NCBI GenBank assembly: GCA_015680685.1
Contig: MNCI01030091.1
Span: 2,011 to 66,010 of the forward strand
DNA length: 64,000 nt
Direction: 5' to 3'
Source of the DNA: Gnetum montanum
Taxonomy: Eukaryota; Streptophyta; Gnetopsida; Gnetales; Gnetaceae
The notes beneath the pieces are model-generated. The model did no database searches, was not told the origin of the DNA, and was given only the letters and a program-made list of their open reading frames with translations. Within the stretch, counting starts at the first letter, position 1. The number at the start of each line of letters is the position of its first letter. The position numbers and the translations under genes were made by a program. Of this stretch, positions 1-11,099 are shown piece by piece.

Positions 1-105
1 TTTTTTTTTTACAATATCTTTAACTTTTCTAATTTTGGTTTTACAAATTTCTTTAACTTTTCTTGTTTTTGTTTTACAACATCGTTATATTTTTCTATCT
101 TTTTA

Positions 106-126
106 TGTGTGTGTGTGTGTGTGTGT
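106..126. repeat. TG dinucleotide microsatellite
   Basis: An uninterrupted run of about ten TG units in the T-rich spacer of element G. It is a simple repeat and likely polymorphic. Confidence 0.9.
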
Positions 127-1333
127 CATCTATCAGGTAAATTCCTCACCCAATAAGTGTTCGGGCCGATGGGATGAACTGTTTTTCATTAATTGCTAAT
201 GTTTGGTTTTTACCCTTAAGTTACATTGTTGATACTAAGGTATGTTCTTTTGATATGGCAGGCAATGAGATCACTTCATCCATCCATCCATCAAGTCTAT
301 GGTTTCCCTTGGCTTGGAAATGTACAGTTCCCTTTCAATAAGAACTTTAACGAACCAGTGACTGGGCATTTCTCAAACTAAGAAAGGACTCAAGGATTTG
401 CAAAAGGTGTGACTTCAAGGGAACTCGGTGCTCTTGTGTTGGTCATTCACTTGGGTGCTTGGATGTTTTCTTCTTGGGTCTTCTTATCGTTCCGATGTAA
501 CCCAATCATCGGAAGCTAAGGCAATAAAAATAAAGAAGTCTTTGCATGGTGTGGTCCCCACGCATAAAAACACAAAACATGAAAAAAAATGGAAAAACAG
601 AAAAAGAAAAAGAAAAAGCTAAAAAGCTAAAAGTGAGGATTCAAAGCACACCCCTTAGACGGAATAAATTTGGCTGCAAGCACTGGTTATGGAACCAAAG
701 TGTTCCCTCTAACTAAGGCCCTTCTCGCTTCCCATTCTCTCCTTTGTTTCGTCGGAATGGTGGTGGCTTCTCGAAGTTGCATCCTTGTTACCCAAGTGGA
801 TGATTTAACCAACTGCATTGATGCGAAGTCACTGGAAGTGGTTGGTTTGAGGCCAGAGTTGGAATGAGATTCGCCAAGTCACATTAATCATGCAACACAC
901 AAGGGGTTGTACACCACCTTGTTCTTGGGATTCCATTCCACTTCTCTTCTTTCCATCCTTCTCTCCATTATTCACCTCATTGCCAGTTGTATCATTGTAA
1001 ATACTTTGGTTGATGCTTTGTTTTCTTTTTGGTAAATTCTTCCGGTTAAGACTTTAACTCTTGTTTCCAAAGGACATTCCCAGAGCCCACAGACTGTTTG
1101 AATGTGGGATTGTCAGGGCATTAAGGGCATGAGCCTGCTTTGGGGAGGACCCACTGACATTCCTATTTGGAACTTTAGTTAACTTCTTTTCCTTAACGTT
1201 TTGCAATTAATTACCATTTTTGTTCATTTCCATCATGACATCCTCTTCACCAATTCCATAGTTGTCCCTTTTTACCTATCATTCCTATTCCTTTTCTCTC
1301 TCCATTCTAACGCTACCGGAGGTTCGCGATTAG

Positions 1334-1344
1334 TCATGGGGGTA
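1334..1344 (+). promoter_or_regulatory. Internal polypurine-tract-like motif in G
   Basis: TCATGGGGGTA is identical to the 3' polypurine tract of the same element at 1925-1935 but lies about 590 bases upstream, with no LTR after it. Similar second copies occur in B1 (48226-48235) and D1 (27144-27154, opposite strand), each time upstream of the additional ORF. It could be a central polypurine tract or a relic of an LTR junction captured with the ORF. Its function is inferred. Confidence 0.5.
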
Positions 1345-1553
1345 CGGGGCCTGATTTTTCGATTTTTATCCTAAGCCTCGGATTTTTTCGTTTTTCTTCC
1401 TAACCCCTATGCCTTCGGTAGTCATCATCTACATTTTCCCAGATCCATATTAGCCATACCACAACTTAGCCAGTAAACCTACACCGAAGCAAGGTATGCT
1501 GTACTTAATGATTCAATTACCCTTGCTAATATATGATTGTGTTGTGGGTGCAG

Positions 1554-1760
1554 ATGGCCATCTTACAACAACGGAATGGATCTGGAGCAGACACTTGGAA
1601 TGAAGCAGCGCTGAAGCAGCATGTAAGGAATGGAATTGATAATGTGCTTACAGATGGACAACGAAAGGAGCAATCTAGGCGTTGGCAGCAACAAGACTCT
1701 TTTCTCTTCTTCTCTTCTATTCTCTCTCCTATTTTCTCTCAGCTGCCAACTGTGGCCTGA
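1554..1760 (+). pseudogene. Short additional ORF (aORF) of element G
   Basis: A 68-codon open frame starts MAILQQRNGS directly after a splice-acceptor-like tgggtgcag. The same arrangement opens the much longer aORF of B1 (48550) and the shortened one of A1 (17801). The related position in C (about 56502) also follows gattacag. The second half is Phe/Ser-rich and the middle coding part seen in B1 is missing, so this is probably a deleted remnant. In full-length relatives this is the slot of the envelope-like or unknown 3' ORF of Athila-type elements. No domain is visible here, and I cannot exclude that it is merely untranslated sequence. Confidence 0.4.
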
Positions 1761-1924
1761 TGTCATTGTAATAAGGTGTTCACCCATGTTTTCATGAACA
1801 CCAATTTTTGTCAAGTCTTGTAATGAAGACCATTCACATGTCATCCCATTAGTTCCATTTCCCCTAATAATCCCATACCTACCTAATATCATTGTAAGGA
1901 ACTCGAGGACAAGTTTTCATTCAG
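1761..1924 (+). other. G 3' untranslated tail
   Basis: Between the short ORF and the polypurine tract. It contains the 'aagttttcattcagtcatggg' type lead-in seen before the polypurine tracts of A1, B1, C and D1. Nothing else is recognised. Confidence 0.5.
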
Positions 1925-1935
1925 TCATGGGGGTA
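1925..1935 (+). promoter_or_regulatory. 3' polypurine tract of G
   Basis: TCATGGGGGTA abuts the LTR start TGATGA. The same motif (or a variant with one or two changes) abuts the 3' LTRs of A1, B1 and C and, reversed, D1 and D2. This is where plus-strand DNA synthesis would prime. Confidence 0.8.
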
Positions 1936-1963
1936 TGATGAGACGCGACATGCACTAGGCCGT

Positions 1964-2037
1964 GATATCGCGTATGCGATATCGCGACCGCCGCGATATC
2001 GCGGCCGCCGCGATATCGCGTCTTACCCTGCGATATC
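1964..2037 (+). promoter_or_regulatory. U3 array of GCGATATCGCG palindromes
   Basis: Five GATATC cores start at 1964, 1978, 1995, 2012 and 2032. Four sit in GCGATATCGCG, and the third sits in a perfect 14-base palindrome. Spacing is 14, 17, 17 and 20 bases. The array lies 20-90 bases upstream of the TATA box, where LTR enhancers are expected. Decayed versions occupy the same place in the LTRs of B1 and C. Confidence 0.65.
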
Positions 2038-2055
2038 GCGTCCCGCCGCCATATC

Positions 2056-2063
2056 TATAAATA
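2056..2063 (+). promoter_or_regulatory. LTR TATA box (G)
   Basis: TATAAATA lies about 120 bases into the LTR, directly after the palindrome array. The identical octamer is placed similarly in the LTRs of A1, B1, C, D1 and D2. Confidence 0.75.
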
Positions 2064-2310
2064 AGAGGCAACACTCCCTTCATTTCCAACTCCTAGCTAG
2101 TGTAGCGAAGCTCTGGCAGATTGATCACTCCGGAGTTAGAATTTTTCCCCCATGTGCCCGCAGTAGGAGTCCTAGAGTGAACGACTCTTTATTCGAGCAG
2201 CTTGTAACCTGAACCCAAGTTGTGTACGGCAATAAAGACGAACTTGTTTGGATAAACCTTGCAGCACGTGGTTTCATTTATTGCTTTATTTCCTGCTTTC
2301 CTAGTGCGTT

Positions 2311-2640
2311 CAAGTACAACTTGATTACGAGCGTCTACGGACGTGTACGGCTAGTCAAGGAATTGGCTGCTTGACGCAATGCATGAGTACGACTCAATTA
2401 CGAGCATTGGATGCTTGGTAACCCAGTAGCGTATTCCAGGATTCTGCGCTTGGTAACTCCCGGGTCTGATGTGTACGGCTAGTTGAGGAATCGGCTGCTC
2501 ATTGCTAGGCTAGATCGTGTGATAAGTACGACTTAGTTACGAGCACCCACGGGTGTGTACGGCTGGCTAAGGAATCGGCTGCTTATCACACGTAGGCTAA
2601 ATAGGTGCCTCAGTACGACCACTTCGAGCACTTGCGTTAC
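2311..2640 (+). repeat. Imperfect direct repeats in the G LTR
   Basis: Modules beginning agtac(g/a)ac recur at about 2313, 2389, 2526 and 2610. Modules gtgtacggct(a/g)g recur at about 2342, 2470 and 2551. They alternate with gaat(c/t)ggctgct. The other families keep one or two copies of this block, so G's LTR has been expanded by tandem duplication and then diverged. Confidence 0.6.
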
Positions 2641-3010
2641 GTGTGGCGATCCCAGTAACGATTAGCGTTTGGTAAGCTGCAGTTGCATAGTTCAGGGTGT
2701 GTCCGGCAAGTGGGAACGGATGCTGACGCTAGTTAATTTAGACTTAGATCTTAGTTAGAGTTAGTTTAGTTTTCTCAACTCTTCCCCCTGATAGCATAGG
2801 AGATAAGCCGAAAATACCAAAAAAATCACATACCTCAGACTTGCTTAACCATACACCGTGACACATACAAGCAAGCCTGGGAAGACAATGAACGATTAAC
2901 CCCAAGTGTTTCTTGTGGTGTTAAGGCATTTAGTCTGTGGAGTTTGACCGGATCGCGCGTGTACGCTCGTATTCGTATGGTGGAGTGTAGGGGTACCTCG
3001 CCACTCATCA

Positions 3011-4240
3011 CCCATAAAAAGTAAGAAATCATTGTTGAAGTAGTAAAATCAATTAGTTTCCAAGCCTAAGACCACTAAAAATAATCACTAAGAGGTTTGG
3101 AAGGAAGTTGGTCCACTAAATTCCACAATAATATCAATCATGCCCATGAATTCCACTACTCGAACTATATCAACTAGCCCATCCAAGTTGAACCATAAAC
3201 TAGATATAAGCAAGGGGCCTAAGGATATGTTGAAACATGAGGTGCAAATGTTAGGGAAAATGGAGGAAGTCAAGAATAGTAAAAATGAAAAATCACATGC
3301 AAATGAAAAATACTTCCTCATAACCATTGAACAAGTTAAACTATCCTTAAAATAAAAGAAGACATCATTGAACCTCTACAACTTGGTCATGACTTTTTTT
3401 TCTCATCAAGAGACATTAGTTAAAATGTTAACTTCTATCTCCATGAGCAAAAACATGCCTTCTAGTGAGAAGTCCATCAAATCTATCATATGTTACCTCT
3501 AGTCAAAGAAGAACAAAAACATACCATGCTAATGTTTTATTAAAGTGAGGTCAAAACCAATTTCCAAAATAGTGAAGTGCTATGTGTCCACCTCTTTATC
3601 ACCATGTGTATTGGCCAGTGTAAATTACACCATGTGCATGTTGATGATAGAGTAGCAATGAACATATTCCCTTTGTCCATTGTCAAATGTTGGGCCTAGA
3701 AAAAAATGTTTAAGAAACTTCTACCTCTTCTTTTAAATCTTTTAACAAATCATGAGTAGTAGTAAGAGGTTTGATTTTATTAGAATTTATGGCCAAAGAG
3801 TAATTTCCTACATCTACCAATTTCTTGGTAGTGGAAGAAATACCTCATTTCAACTTAATTCTTGAATGGCCCTTGTTGGTAGAATTATGAGTAGTCTCTT
3901 TCCCTATCCACTAAGAAATACACCTACCTCATGAAGGGGGTGAAATAGTAATCCATGGAAACAATGTGCTTCCCTTATTGATTAACAACATCGATATTGA
4001 ATAGGGATCTGAGGTAGAATTTCAGGATGAAATTCCCATTATCAATGATGAATTGGATACTAAGAATAAGCCTAGTGACACTATAACCATTGATACTGAA
4101 ACACTAGATGAAACCTAGGAACAACTCCCATTCAACATTGTGAGCAAAGGGGATGGATAATACAAAGTTGTGCAAGAAAAGTTTCATGAGTTCCCTAATC
4201 TATCAAAGATTAAGAAACAGCTATGTAATTGACATTTTCC
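3011..4240 (+). pseudogene. E: Gag C-terminal / aspartic protease remnant
   Basis: Decayed + strand coding sequence. A 71-codon open stretch (3140-3355) is followed by segments in shifting frames resembling the Gag-to-protease linker of Tat-like elements (the SLYNLVMT type region near 3375). A possible protease active-site neighbourhood at about 3620-3690 reads like V-D-D-R-V-A-M-N-I, where the family has D-(T/S/G)-G. The tail near 4100-4230 (QLPFN.VSKGDG) resembles the acidic linker before RT. Many stops and frameshifts make it non-functional. Protease assignment is tentative. The 5' boundary is simply the end of G's LTR. Confidence 0.45.
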
Positions 4241-4680
4241 CCTCCCTTTGTATAATAATGACCACTTTTTTATTTTATTGCATTACTTTTCAATTTTTAC
4301 TTTTATTCACATATTTCTTTCCAAGTTTTTACTTTATTGTATTATGTTTTTCAATTTTTACATTATCACATTATTTTTTAGTTTTCACTTTTGTTTTCAA
4401 TTTGGAGTTTACATTTATTGTCATATGCAAAAACATAGAAAACATATATATACATAAAAAACAAAAATTAAATAAAAATCATAGCATGGAAATGGCACAA
4501 AACCAAAACATAGATAAAATGAAGTAAGCTAAAACATGAACAAAGTAAAACATTAGCCAAAATCAAAATATTTAAAAATAATACATAATCTTTGAAACCA
4601 TCAAGGCTAATAAACCAAATAAAGACAATACAATCTAGTAGTTATGACACACCAAAAATGACACATATCATAAACATTAT
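4241..4680. other. T-rich then A-rich spacer
   Basis: The + strand is strongly T-rich to about 4430 and A-rich after that. The 124-codon Phe-rich open frame (4153-4527) reflects this composition and has no domain. It marks the change from E coding sequence to the foreign block 4680-11090. Confidence 0.5.
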
Positions 4681-7600
4681 TAAGTTGTAGGAGGAGGAGG
4701 GACGCTACCAAAATTACCATCATTGCCTAGAACCTATGAAAAAATAAGTAAACATATAGCCATTAATAATATTAGCATCCATATACATAGTCTAAAATAG
4801 CCAAAGAAAATCAAATAAAAATTGAACTTATGAACCTCAAAACTAGGATAGGAGTAATCTCTTCAAGAGCAAACTATGGGAGGCTTGTCTCAACCCTACA
4901 TAGTATCTCATCCTTACTTAGGTGAGTCCAATTGATACCATCCAAGTCCACTCCCTCAAATATCTTTTCCCAATCAACTTTAGTTCACTTTGGAACTCCC
5001 TTGGTAAAAGTGATAGTAGAAGTCTCTCTAGATATAGTCATAATCTAAGGAGTCTAAGAGTCAACCACAACCAATGACTCTCTAAATAACTTGAAAGCAT
5101 TATTAGCTCTCATGCACTACAAAAAAATCTCATATGCATGATGCTCAATGGCCTCAACTCTCCATAACTTCTTATAGTTATCTCTCTCTTCTTGTATATC
5201 TTTTTATACACCTTCTAGGTCTTACCCCATTGCCACACATAAGCATAATAATCCTTCCAGACTTGTGTCTTACTTACTATGGCCTCTATTTTTAAATCCT
5301 TTTTCAAACTACTCCTAGCTATGATGACCCTACCTTGCACACTTGAGCAGTATCATATTCATTCTATTTCCTTAGTCCTCAAAGAGTTCCTATTAGCCAC
5401 ATGAATAACTATGAACTCCTTGTGGTCTTTAAGACTCCATACCTTATTGGAAAGCTTTTGAACTTGAGCCCTAACATTCATGGGATGTTTTTACAAGACC
5501 TTATTAGCCCAGGTTTCTCACTAGAAAGGTATTGTGCATGATGTGGCACATCTTATAGCTCCCTCATACAATCACCTAGGCATGGTCTCACAATCAAGAG
5601 GTATAAAGGAATCTCATCAAACTCAAAATGCTTTTTCGGGCCTCATTGAAGCTTGGAGGTTGCCACACATATCAAAAAAAAAAGAAGGTGTGTATAAGTT
5701 AGAAAAAATCCATAAACCATAAAAGAAAAAACAAAATAAAATAATATCCAAGTTAAAATATTTCTTACTAGCCTCTAGCTTTATCTATTGAAGCGTATCA
5801 ATCATGTTACTCATCACTCAATTTGTGAGCTTTGCCTTGTTGAGCACTTTCATCCAAGGCTTAGTTCAAAGAGTAGCCATACCAAAAGTGTAAGGAATGT
5901 TAGTTCTTGATCAACATAACCTTTTTGGCCAAAAACTAAGTAGCCAAAAATAAAATACCTACACACACACACATAAAGCTCAACTAATATCATGAGGAAA
6001 GGCTATGAACTCACTAGGAAAATCATGAGAAATGTCCATGAAAGGGTGTCACTACTTAGAGGAAGATCATCTATGAAGATAGAAGCTAGTGCATCATTTA
6101 CTTCCTTGTTCAACTACTCGTCTTCCTTCTTACATCGCTATTCAACCTCTATTGTAGCCTTGACTACTGCTTCCTTTTGTTTGTCTACATGAAAACCAAG
6201 AAAATCAATAAACTATTCATCCCAAGAATAATTAGAATATAGCTAAATAATGATAATATAATAAACACATGCATATCTTTAAACAATTATTATGCCCTCT
6301 TGACCTTAACCACTAACATTGGCCAAGGCTCTAGTTTGCTATGGGGTGGAAGTCCATCTTCAACTCTAGGATATTTAATTTGCTTATTGGCAACTCCTTC
6401 AACCTCTATATGAAACCGTTTGGAGCTTTCCACATGACCTCTAGTCACCATTGGCTCAACCCCCATGTTATTTGAGGAATATCCACGATGACCATTGATG
6501 TTCTTAGTGGTTACAAATAGATATTCGCCAACATCCTCCATGAGTAGGCCTTGGGTATGAATAGAATCAACAAAAGGTTTTACCCAAGGCTAGGAAAATT
6601 AAGATAGATCATGTTCCATCCATTCCACATTAAATTTTACAAAAAAAAACTCTACAAATTGCCTTAAGTATGCTAGAAAAAATTTAAAATGCACATGGTA
6701 CATAGAGGTGATTTTCTTACGAAGCTTCTAGATTTTCGTTTGGAGCCTTGAAACCAAAATCATAGCCCAATCAAACTTAAATCCATCCAGTATTACTTGT
6801 TGCATTGTCCAAGCTTGTTGTAGCCCATGATCTTCTTCTGTGATAACAACATTGAAAAATCTATCGAATGAAAAGGAGAATACAAGTCATTCACATTCTT
6901 AATTTTGCACTTCTCTAGGGATAAGGTCACACCAAGAGGAGAATTCAACCAAGGCTTCAAGATTTGTCTGTGACTAAAATCTTTTTCTTCCTTCTCTATC
7001 ATCTTTTTCCTTTCCTTAGAAACTTTGAAAAAGTTACAAAATAGGTCCTCATCAATATTTAGGACCACAAGCAATCCATGGACATGCATGCAAAATTCTA
7101 TGGCATCCTCCTTGAAGGAGTCAATTAGGTTCAACATCTCTACCAATGAAGCAATAGGACTAGGAAGCATAAATAATTTAAGCAGACTTTTGTTTGATAT
7201 CCTCTACTAAATCTTTGCCAAAGCCCTATTAGCAAATTATTCTTGGGCCTTGTCCACCTTAGCTCACTTGAAAAAAATATTCTCATTAGTTTAGCCAAAA
7301 TTGACTATGGTAATGAAAAAATTCTTCACACATTTATTTAAACAAAGCCCAAACTGCCTATGAAATCATCAAAATGTTGCCAAGATAAAACATTAAAAAA
7401 TCATATAAAAATATAAAATAATAATAATTGAATATAGACCACTTACTTGATTTAACTAGCAAGGCTAAAGTTCTTTGTTGGAGTGGAACCTTCATTCCAT
7501 AATTGGGGAGATTCCAAAACTCATGGATGTGCTTAGCAACTACAAATTTTTAATTTACTTGTGAATACTACATGTAATATCTTACCAACTCTAAACCAAG

Positions 7601-8540
7601 CTAGTTAATCACCTCTACCCTAATTTTGTTACCTTAAGCAAATTCCTTCAACATAGCATGAGCTAGAAGCAAGGTCTAATTGTTTGCAACCAATTCTCCC
7701 CTTTAAACATGAAACGTAGGGATAAACATGAAATTAGTGAAATAGATTACCATAAAATCAAGTAATAAACATGTTAACTTATGTAAAAAATTATCATTCT
7801 AGCATGTAGATGTTGCTTAGAGAATTCTAAAACAATATGATTAGCCTGCAACCCAACACCAAGGTGTTGCTAACATTAAACCTAAAGTATGCTAGCTGCT
7901 TCCAAATATGAGATAACTAGCATATCCTTGTCGAATATGTAGTCTCATGATGCTCTAACTCCATGAGATCTTCAAGATCACCTCAAATATATTTTAGGAA
8001 GTAATTTGAGAATTTCACTAATATTGTCTCTACAATTACAGTAGAAACATTTGTAGCTAAGTGTGACCACATTATCACACTAAAGTTCTGCAATAGATAC
8101 TATAGAAACTTCTTGGTCTCAAACCTAAACCATATATGGGCTCATTTATGTAGTGTCATATCAATCATAAAACTATTTTGGAAATTCATTCCCATGCAAC
8201 ATAGGATGCCCACCATCTCCACAACATTAACAATTTTCTTGAGCACAAGTCTATGAGCAAATGAGCTAAACATTAGAGCATGCAAACAACAATAAAAATA
8301 AATAACATAAAAAGAGAAAACCAATTTTTAAACATAACTTAAAATTAGATGAAAGCTTAAATCCCTATTGTATCCTAGAATAACAAACATATTGATAACC
8401 GAAACTGTAAGTAAGCTTGTGCATTTTGTCAAATAATTTCTAGGCAAAGACAAAAAAAACTTATGAACCTCTAATACCATGAACAATCCAAATGATGCTA
8501 CCAATAGACAAGAATCTATAGTGCTGACACCCATCATGGC
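4680..8540 (-). pseudogene. Decayed minus-strand, multi-exon-looking coding relic of unknown function
   Basis: On the minus strand several protein-like stretches are separated by AT-rich gaps with plant-intron character. Examples are 7170-6793 (125 codons, charged, ending ...YNKLGQCNK), 6541-6290 (83 codons), a charged helical stretch at about 6190-6010 (KEAVVKATIEVE), and a Lys/Arg-rich stretch at about 5480-5100. Splice-like signals on that strand include acceptor ttggttttcatgtag before 6188 and donor aagtaagt near 7445, with acceptor tttcatag near 7357. No frame is intact and I recognise no family. It could be a gene fragment captured by a transposon, an additional ORF of a retroelement, or chance. 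It interrupts E between protease and RT. Confidence 0.3.
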
Positions 8541-8544
8541 TAAG

Positions 8545-9405
8545 GGACAGGATCATATGTTGGCTTCCCAAGCCACGAAATAGGCAAGTACACTAGCTTT
8601 CCAAGGTAGGAAACAAGAAACATTGGCTTCTCAAGCTAAGAAATGGAAAAATGTTAGGCATTTCCTATGTCAAGAAATCAAATACATTGGCCTTCTATGC
8701 CAAAACCTAAAAATGGGAGGCTTTCCTGAGATGAGAAGCAAACTACACTGGCCTCTAAGGTTGGGAAGCAAAAAACATTGCCTTCTTCCAAGACATGAAA
8801 TGAATACATTGGCCTTTTCAAGGCTAGAGAAACCAAGAATGCTCACTTTTATAAGCCAAGAAAATGAAAATGTTGGCCTCCTAGAGTCAAAAACTGGGAA
8901 TATGCTAGCCTTCTAGGCCAAAAATAGAAAAATGCTGGTCTTCTAGGCTAAGAACAACTAAAAGTGTTGTCCTTTTTGAAGTCTAGAAAAACTAAATACA
9001 CTAGCCTTTGAGGCTAAAAAAATTACAATAGGTGGAGAACAAAAGGTGGTAACTTCCAAGGACATCAAGTGAGAACACACTGGTCTTCCAAGCCAAAAAT
9101 AGAAAAACACTAGTCTTCTCAAGCTAGGAAGCAAAATCTACTAGCCTCTAAGGCTGAAAAAATTGAAGACGCTGATCTTCCGAAGCTGGGAAGCTAAATA
9201 CACTAGTCTCCCTAGGGAAATGAAAAATGCTGGTCTTTCTTAGGCTAAAAGCGAAATACACTAGTCTTTCCACGTAGGGAAACCAAAAATACACTAGTAT
9301 GGTATTTCAAGCTAGAAAAATAGAATATGTTGGGGCCTATTATGACTGAGAAATTGTGAAAAATGCTAGGGCCTGCATTGGCCAAGAGCTAAGAAAATGC
9401 TAGAG
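8545..9405. repeat. Degenerate minisatellite, unit about 30-40 bp
   Basis: About 860 bp of imperfect tandem repeats built on a unit like 'cactggccttctaggct' followed by an A-rich arm 'agaaatgaaaaa'. Roughly two dozen diverged copies are visible (for example near 8689, 8805, 8873, 8905, 8934, 9000, 9079, 9138, 9200). Tat-type elements often carry minisatellites in untranslated regions, which would suit this context, but ownership by E or by the inserted block is unclear. Confidence 0.6.
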
Positions 9406-11090
9406 CATACCAAGCATCTAAGTGCTTGAATAACCCTTGAATAGCTAAAAAAAAAAAGAAGACAAAATGATGAACAAGGAAGCAGCTAAAACAATGGAAA
9501 CAGGAAGGATTTCTAGGCACGTACATAGCTACTGCAGCTATGAAAGACTCCCCTACAAAAGGATTTGGCAACCTTGTCCACACAATCTGTTACACTTTCC
9601 CTGCCTCTTACATCACAGCTTTCCATCCATCACAGCTTTCCATCACAGCTTTCTTGCTGGTTGTGCTATTCTTCCTGGCCATCGCCATCAATCCTTGTTC
9701 TTCCTTGCCCTCACTTCCGATGATACCTTGCAAACAAGAACTGGAAGGAGGTAAAACATGTACCAGCTATGGGTTAAAAAATTACCAATTAATACACTGG
9801 AATTTATCCTGGGAAATACCCTCTTGAAGAAAAAACACTGATGTTTATGCTATCTGGCATAAATAAAAAATACATACACACTATTCTCTTGGGCTGCGCT
9901 GCTAGGAAAAATATCCTACCTTCCGAGCTTACATGAAAAATGCTAGTTTTTACACTACCCTAGCATAAAAGAAAAAACTGCTGATCCTTTCTTGCTCTTG
10001 CGCACCAAAAAACAATCTCCATCCTGCCCAGTCCAACAAAAAAAATGCTCAGTTTTCCTGCCCCTTCCTGATCTGTCCATCCTGCCCAGTCCAACAAAAA
10101 AAATGCTCAGTTTTCCTGCCCCTTCCTGATCTGCGTTGGCCAACAAAAACATAGTTACTTCAGTCTGGAAATACGCCCTTCCTAGTTTGCATCATAGTTT
10201 GAGAAATGAACGAGATATTGCAGAGTAACATTGAAGCCGATTCAAGATTGGATCGGGCATTTTCTATTCAATTGTGTTATATTTTTATTGATTTTTTAAG
10301 TTTACTATATTGTTTATTACTAATTATGATGCTAATAGAAAAGTAAAATTTCTATATTAGATTTTCCACTTTAACTAAGCTCTTAAAAAAAATGGAAATT
10401 TCAGATACCAACATAGGTGAATATAATTGTTCTATTTTTCTAATATTGATGATTTTAATCAGATTCTTACACCGACTTATTCAGATTTTTCCGATACCAC
10501 TTAGGAAAGGAACTGCAGATTTGTCTATCCAATCGGATTTTTCCGATCTGATTTTTCTGCATTGCCCAATAAAAACACTATCTTCAATCTTGCATATAGG
10601 CCACCTTTCCCTGCCCATTTTTCCTTCGAAAAAAATGCTGCTAATCTTGCAAAAATGCTATGCTTTGGGAAAATGCTATATCTTGCTACTTGGAGAAAAT
10701 GCTACTGGTAAAATAGGCCATCCCTAGGTAAATTTTGATGTAAATCTGGAAAAACGTTGTCAACAAGAAACATGTTGCGCACTAGGAAATACGTTGCGTA
10801 TGGGTCCACACTGCTAGGGAAAACACTATTCAATGAAATAGGCTGATCCCATGCAAATTTCAGTGTAAATCCAAAAAAAATGTTTTCTATGGGTAAATAT
10901 GCTACCCGAATTGGAAAAAAACTAATCCCATAAAGATACACCACCAGTATAACATGATCAATAATAAAATATATTATGTTTACATATTCATACTAGAAAT
11001 TCATAATAACATGCTACCCATTATGCTAATTTAATACAAGGATAAGACATAATTTAGCCTATTATATTATTTTAATTAGTTTTATTTGAT
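9406..11090. other. Non-coding repeat-rich block
   Basis: No supported gene. Scattered 'gaaaaaatgcta' motifs continue the minisatellite theme to about 10930. 'catcacagctttc' occurs three times in 9612-9655, and a perfect 58-bp duplication lies at 10018-10133. After 10950 the sequence is simply AT-rich until recognisable E reverse transcriptase begins near 11100. Open frames of up to 111 codons here have no domain support. Confidence 0.5.
10018..10133. repeat. Perfect 58-bp tandem duplication
   Basis: 10018-10075 and 10076-10133 are identical over 58 bases, each starting tccatcctgcccagtccaac. Perfect identity amid strongly decayed surroundings implies a recent slippage event or an assembly duplication. 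Confidence 0.9.
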
Positions 11091-11099
11091 AGTTATACA

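Larger units (their letters stand above)
1..1553 (+). other. G untranslated 3' spacer
   Basis: No convincing coding sequence. It starts with T-rich sequence and a TG microsatellite, then blocks shared with the 3' spacers of C and D1, such as the 'catccatccatc...tatggttt' block near 280 and the 'ccccttagac' block near 650. Two open frames of 64-65 codons (428-622 and 670-867) have no recognisable domain and match non-coding sequence in the sister elements. The end of the stretch holds a second polypurine-tract-like motif and a splice-acceptor-like gtgggtgcag just before the short ORF. Confidence 0.6.
1..3010 (+). mobile_element. Element G: 3' end of an Athila-like LTR retrotransposon
   Basis: This is the 3' portion of a + strand LTR retrotransposon whose 5' part lies left of the window. 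It runs from a T-rich untranslated spacer through a short additional ORF and the polypurine tract to a complete 3' LTR. Orientation is set by the tract TCATGGGGGTA touching the LTR start TGATGAGACG, and by the absence of a primer-binding site after the LTR end TCATCA at 3010. The spacer is recognisably related to the 3' spacer of element C (54865-56500). The five bases after the LTR, cccat, are the expected target duplication, but the matching left copy is outside the window. The LTR keeps many CpG sites, unlike every other element here, so G is probably the youngest insertion. Confidence 0.85.
1936..3010 (+). repeat. 3' LTR of element G, CpG-rich
   Basis: A 1075-bp LTR from TGATGAGACG to ccactcatca. 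In order it has a U3 with five GATATC palindromes (1964-2037), a TATA box (2056-2063), a poly(A)-type aataaag (about 2231), a U5-side set of imperfect direct repeats (2311-2640), and a conserved end containing gtgtaggggtacctcgcc that recurs in the LTRs of A1, B1, C, D1 and D2. CpG is abundant, whereas homologous positions in the other LTRs are mostly TG or CA. It has no primer-binding site after it, so it is a 3' LTR. Confidence 0.85.

Noticed and set aside
4153-4527. 124-codon Phe/Ile-rich frame resembling a membrane protein
   Set aside because: Composition is that of T-rich spacer; the same kind of sequence occurs in the untranslated spacers of A1, B1 and C.
5115-5127. CACTACAAAAAAA, similar to a CACTA transposon terminus
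   Set aside because: No inverted partner (TTTTTGTAGTG), no subterminal repeats at the right distance, and no 3-bp duplication could be found.
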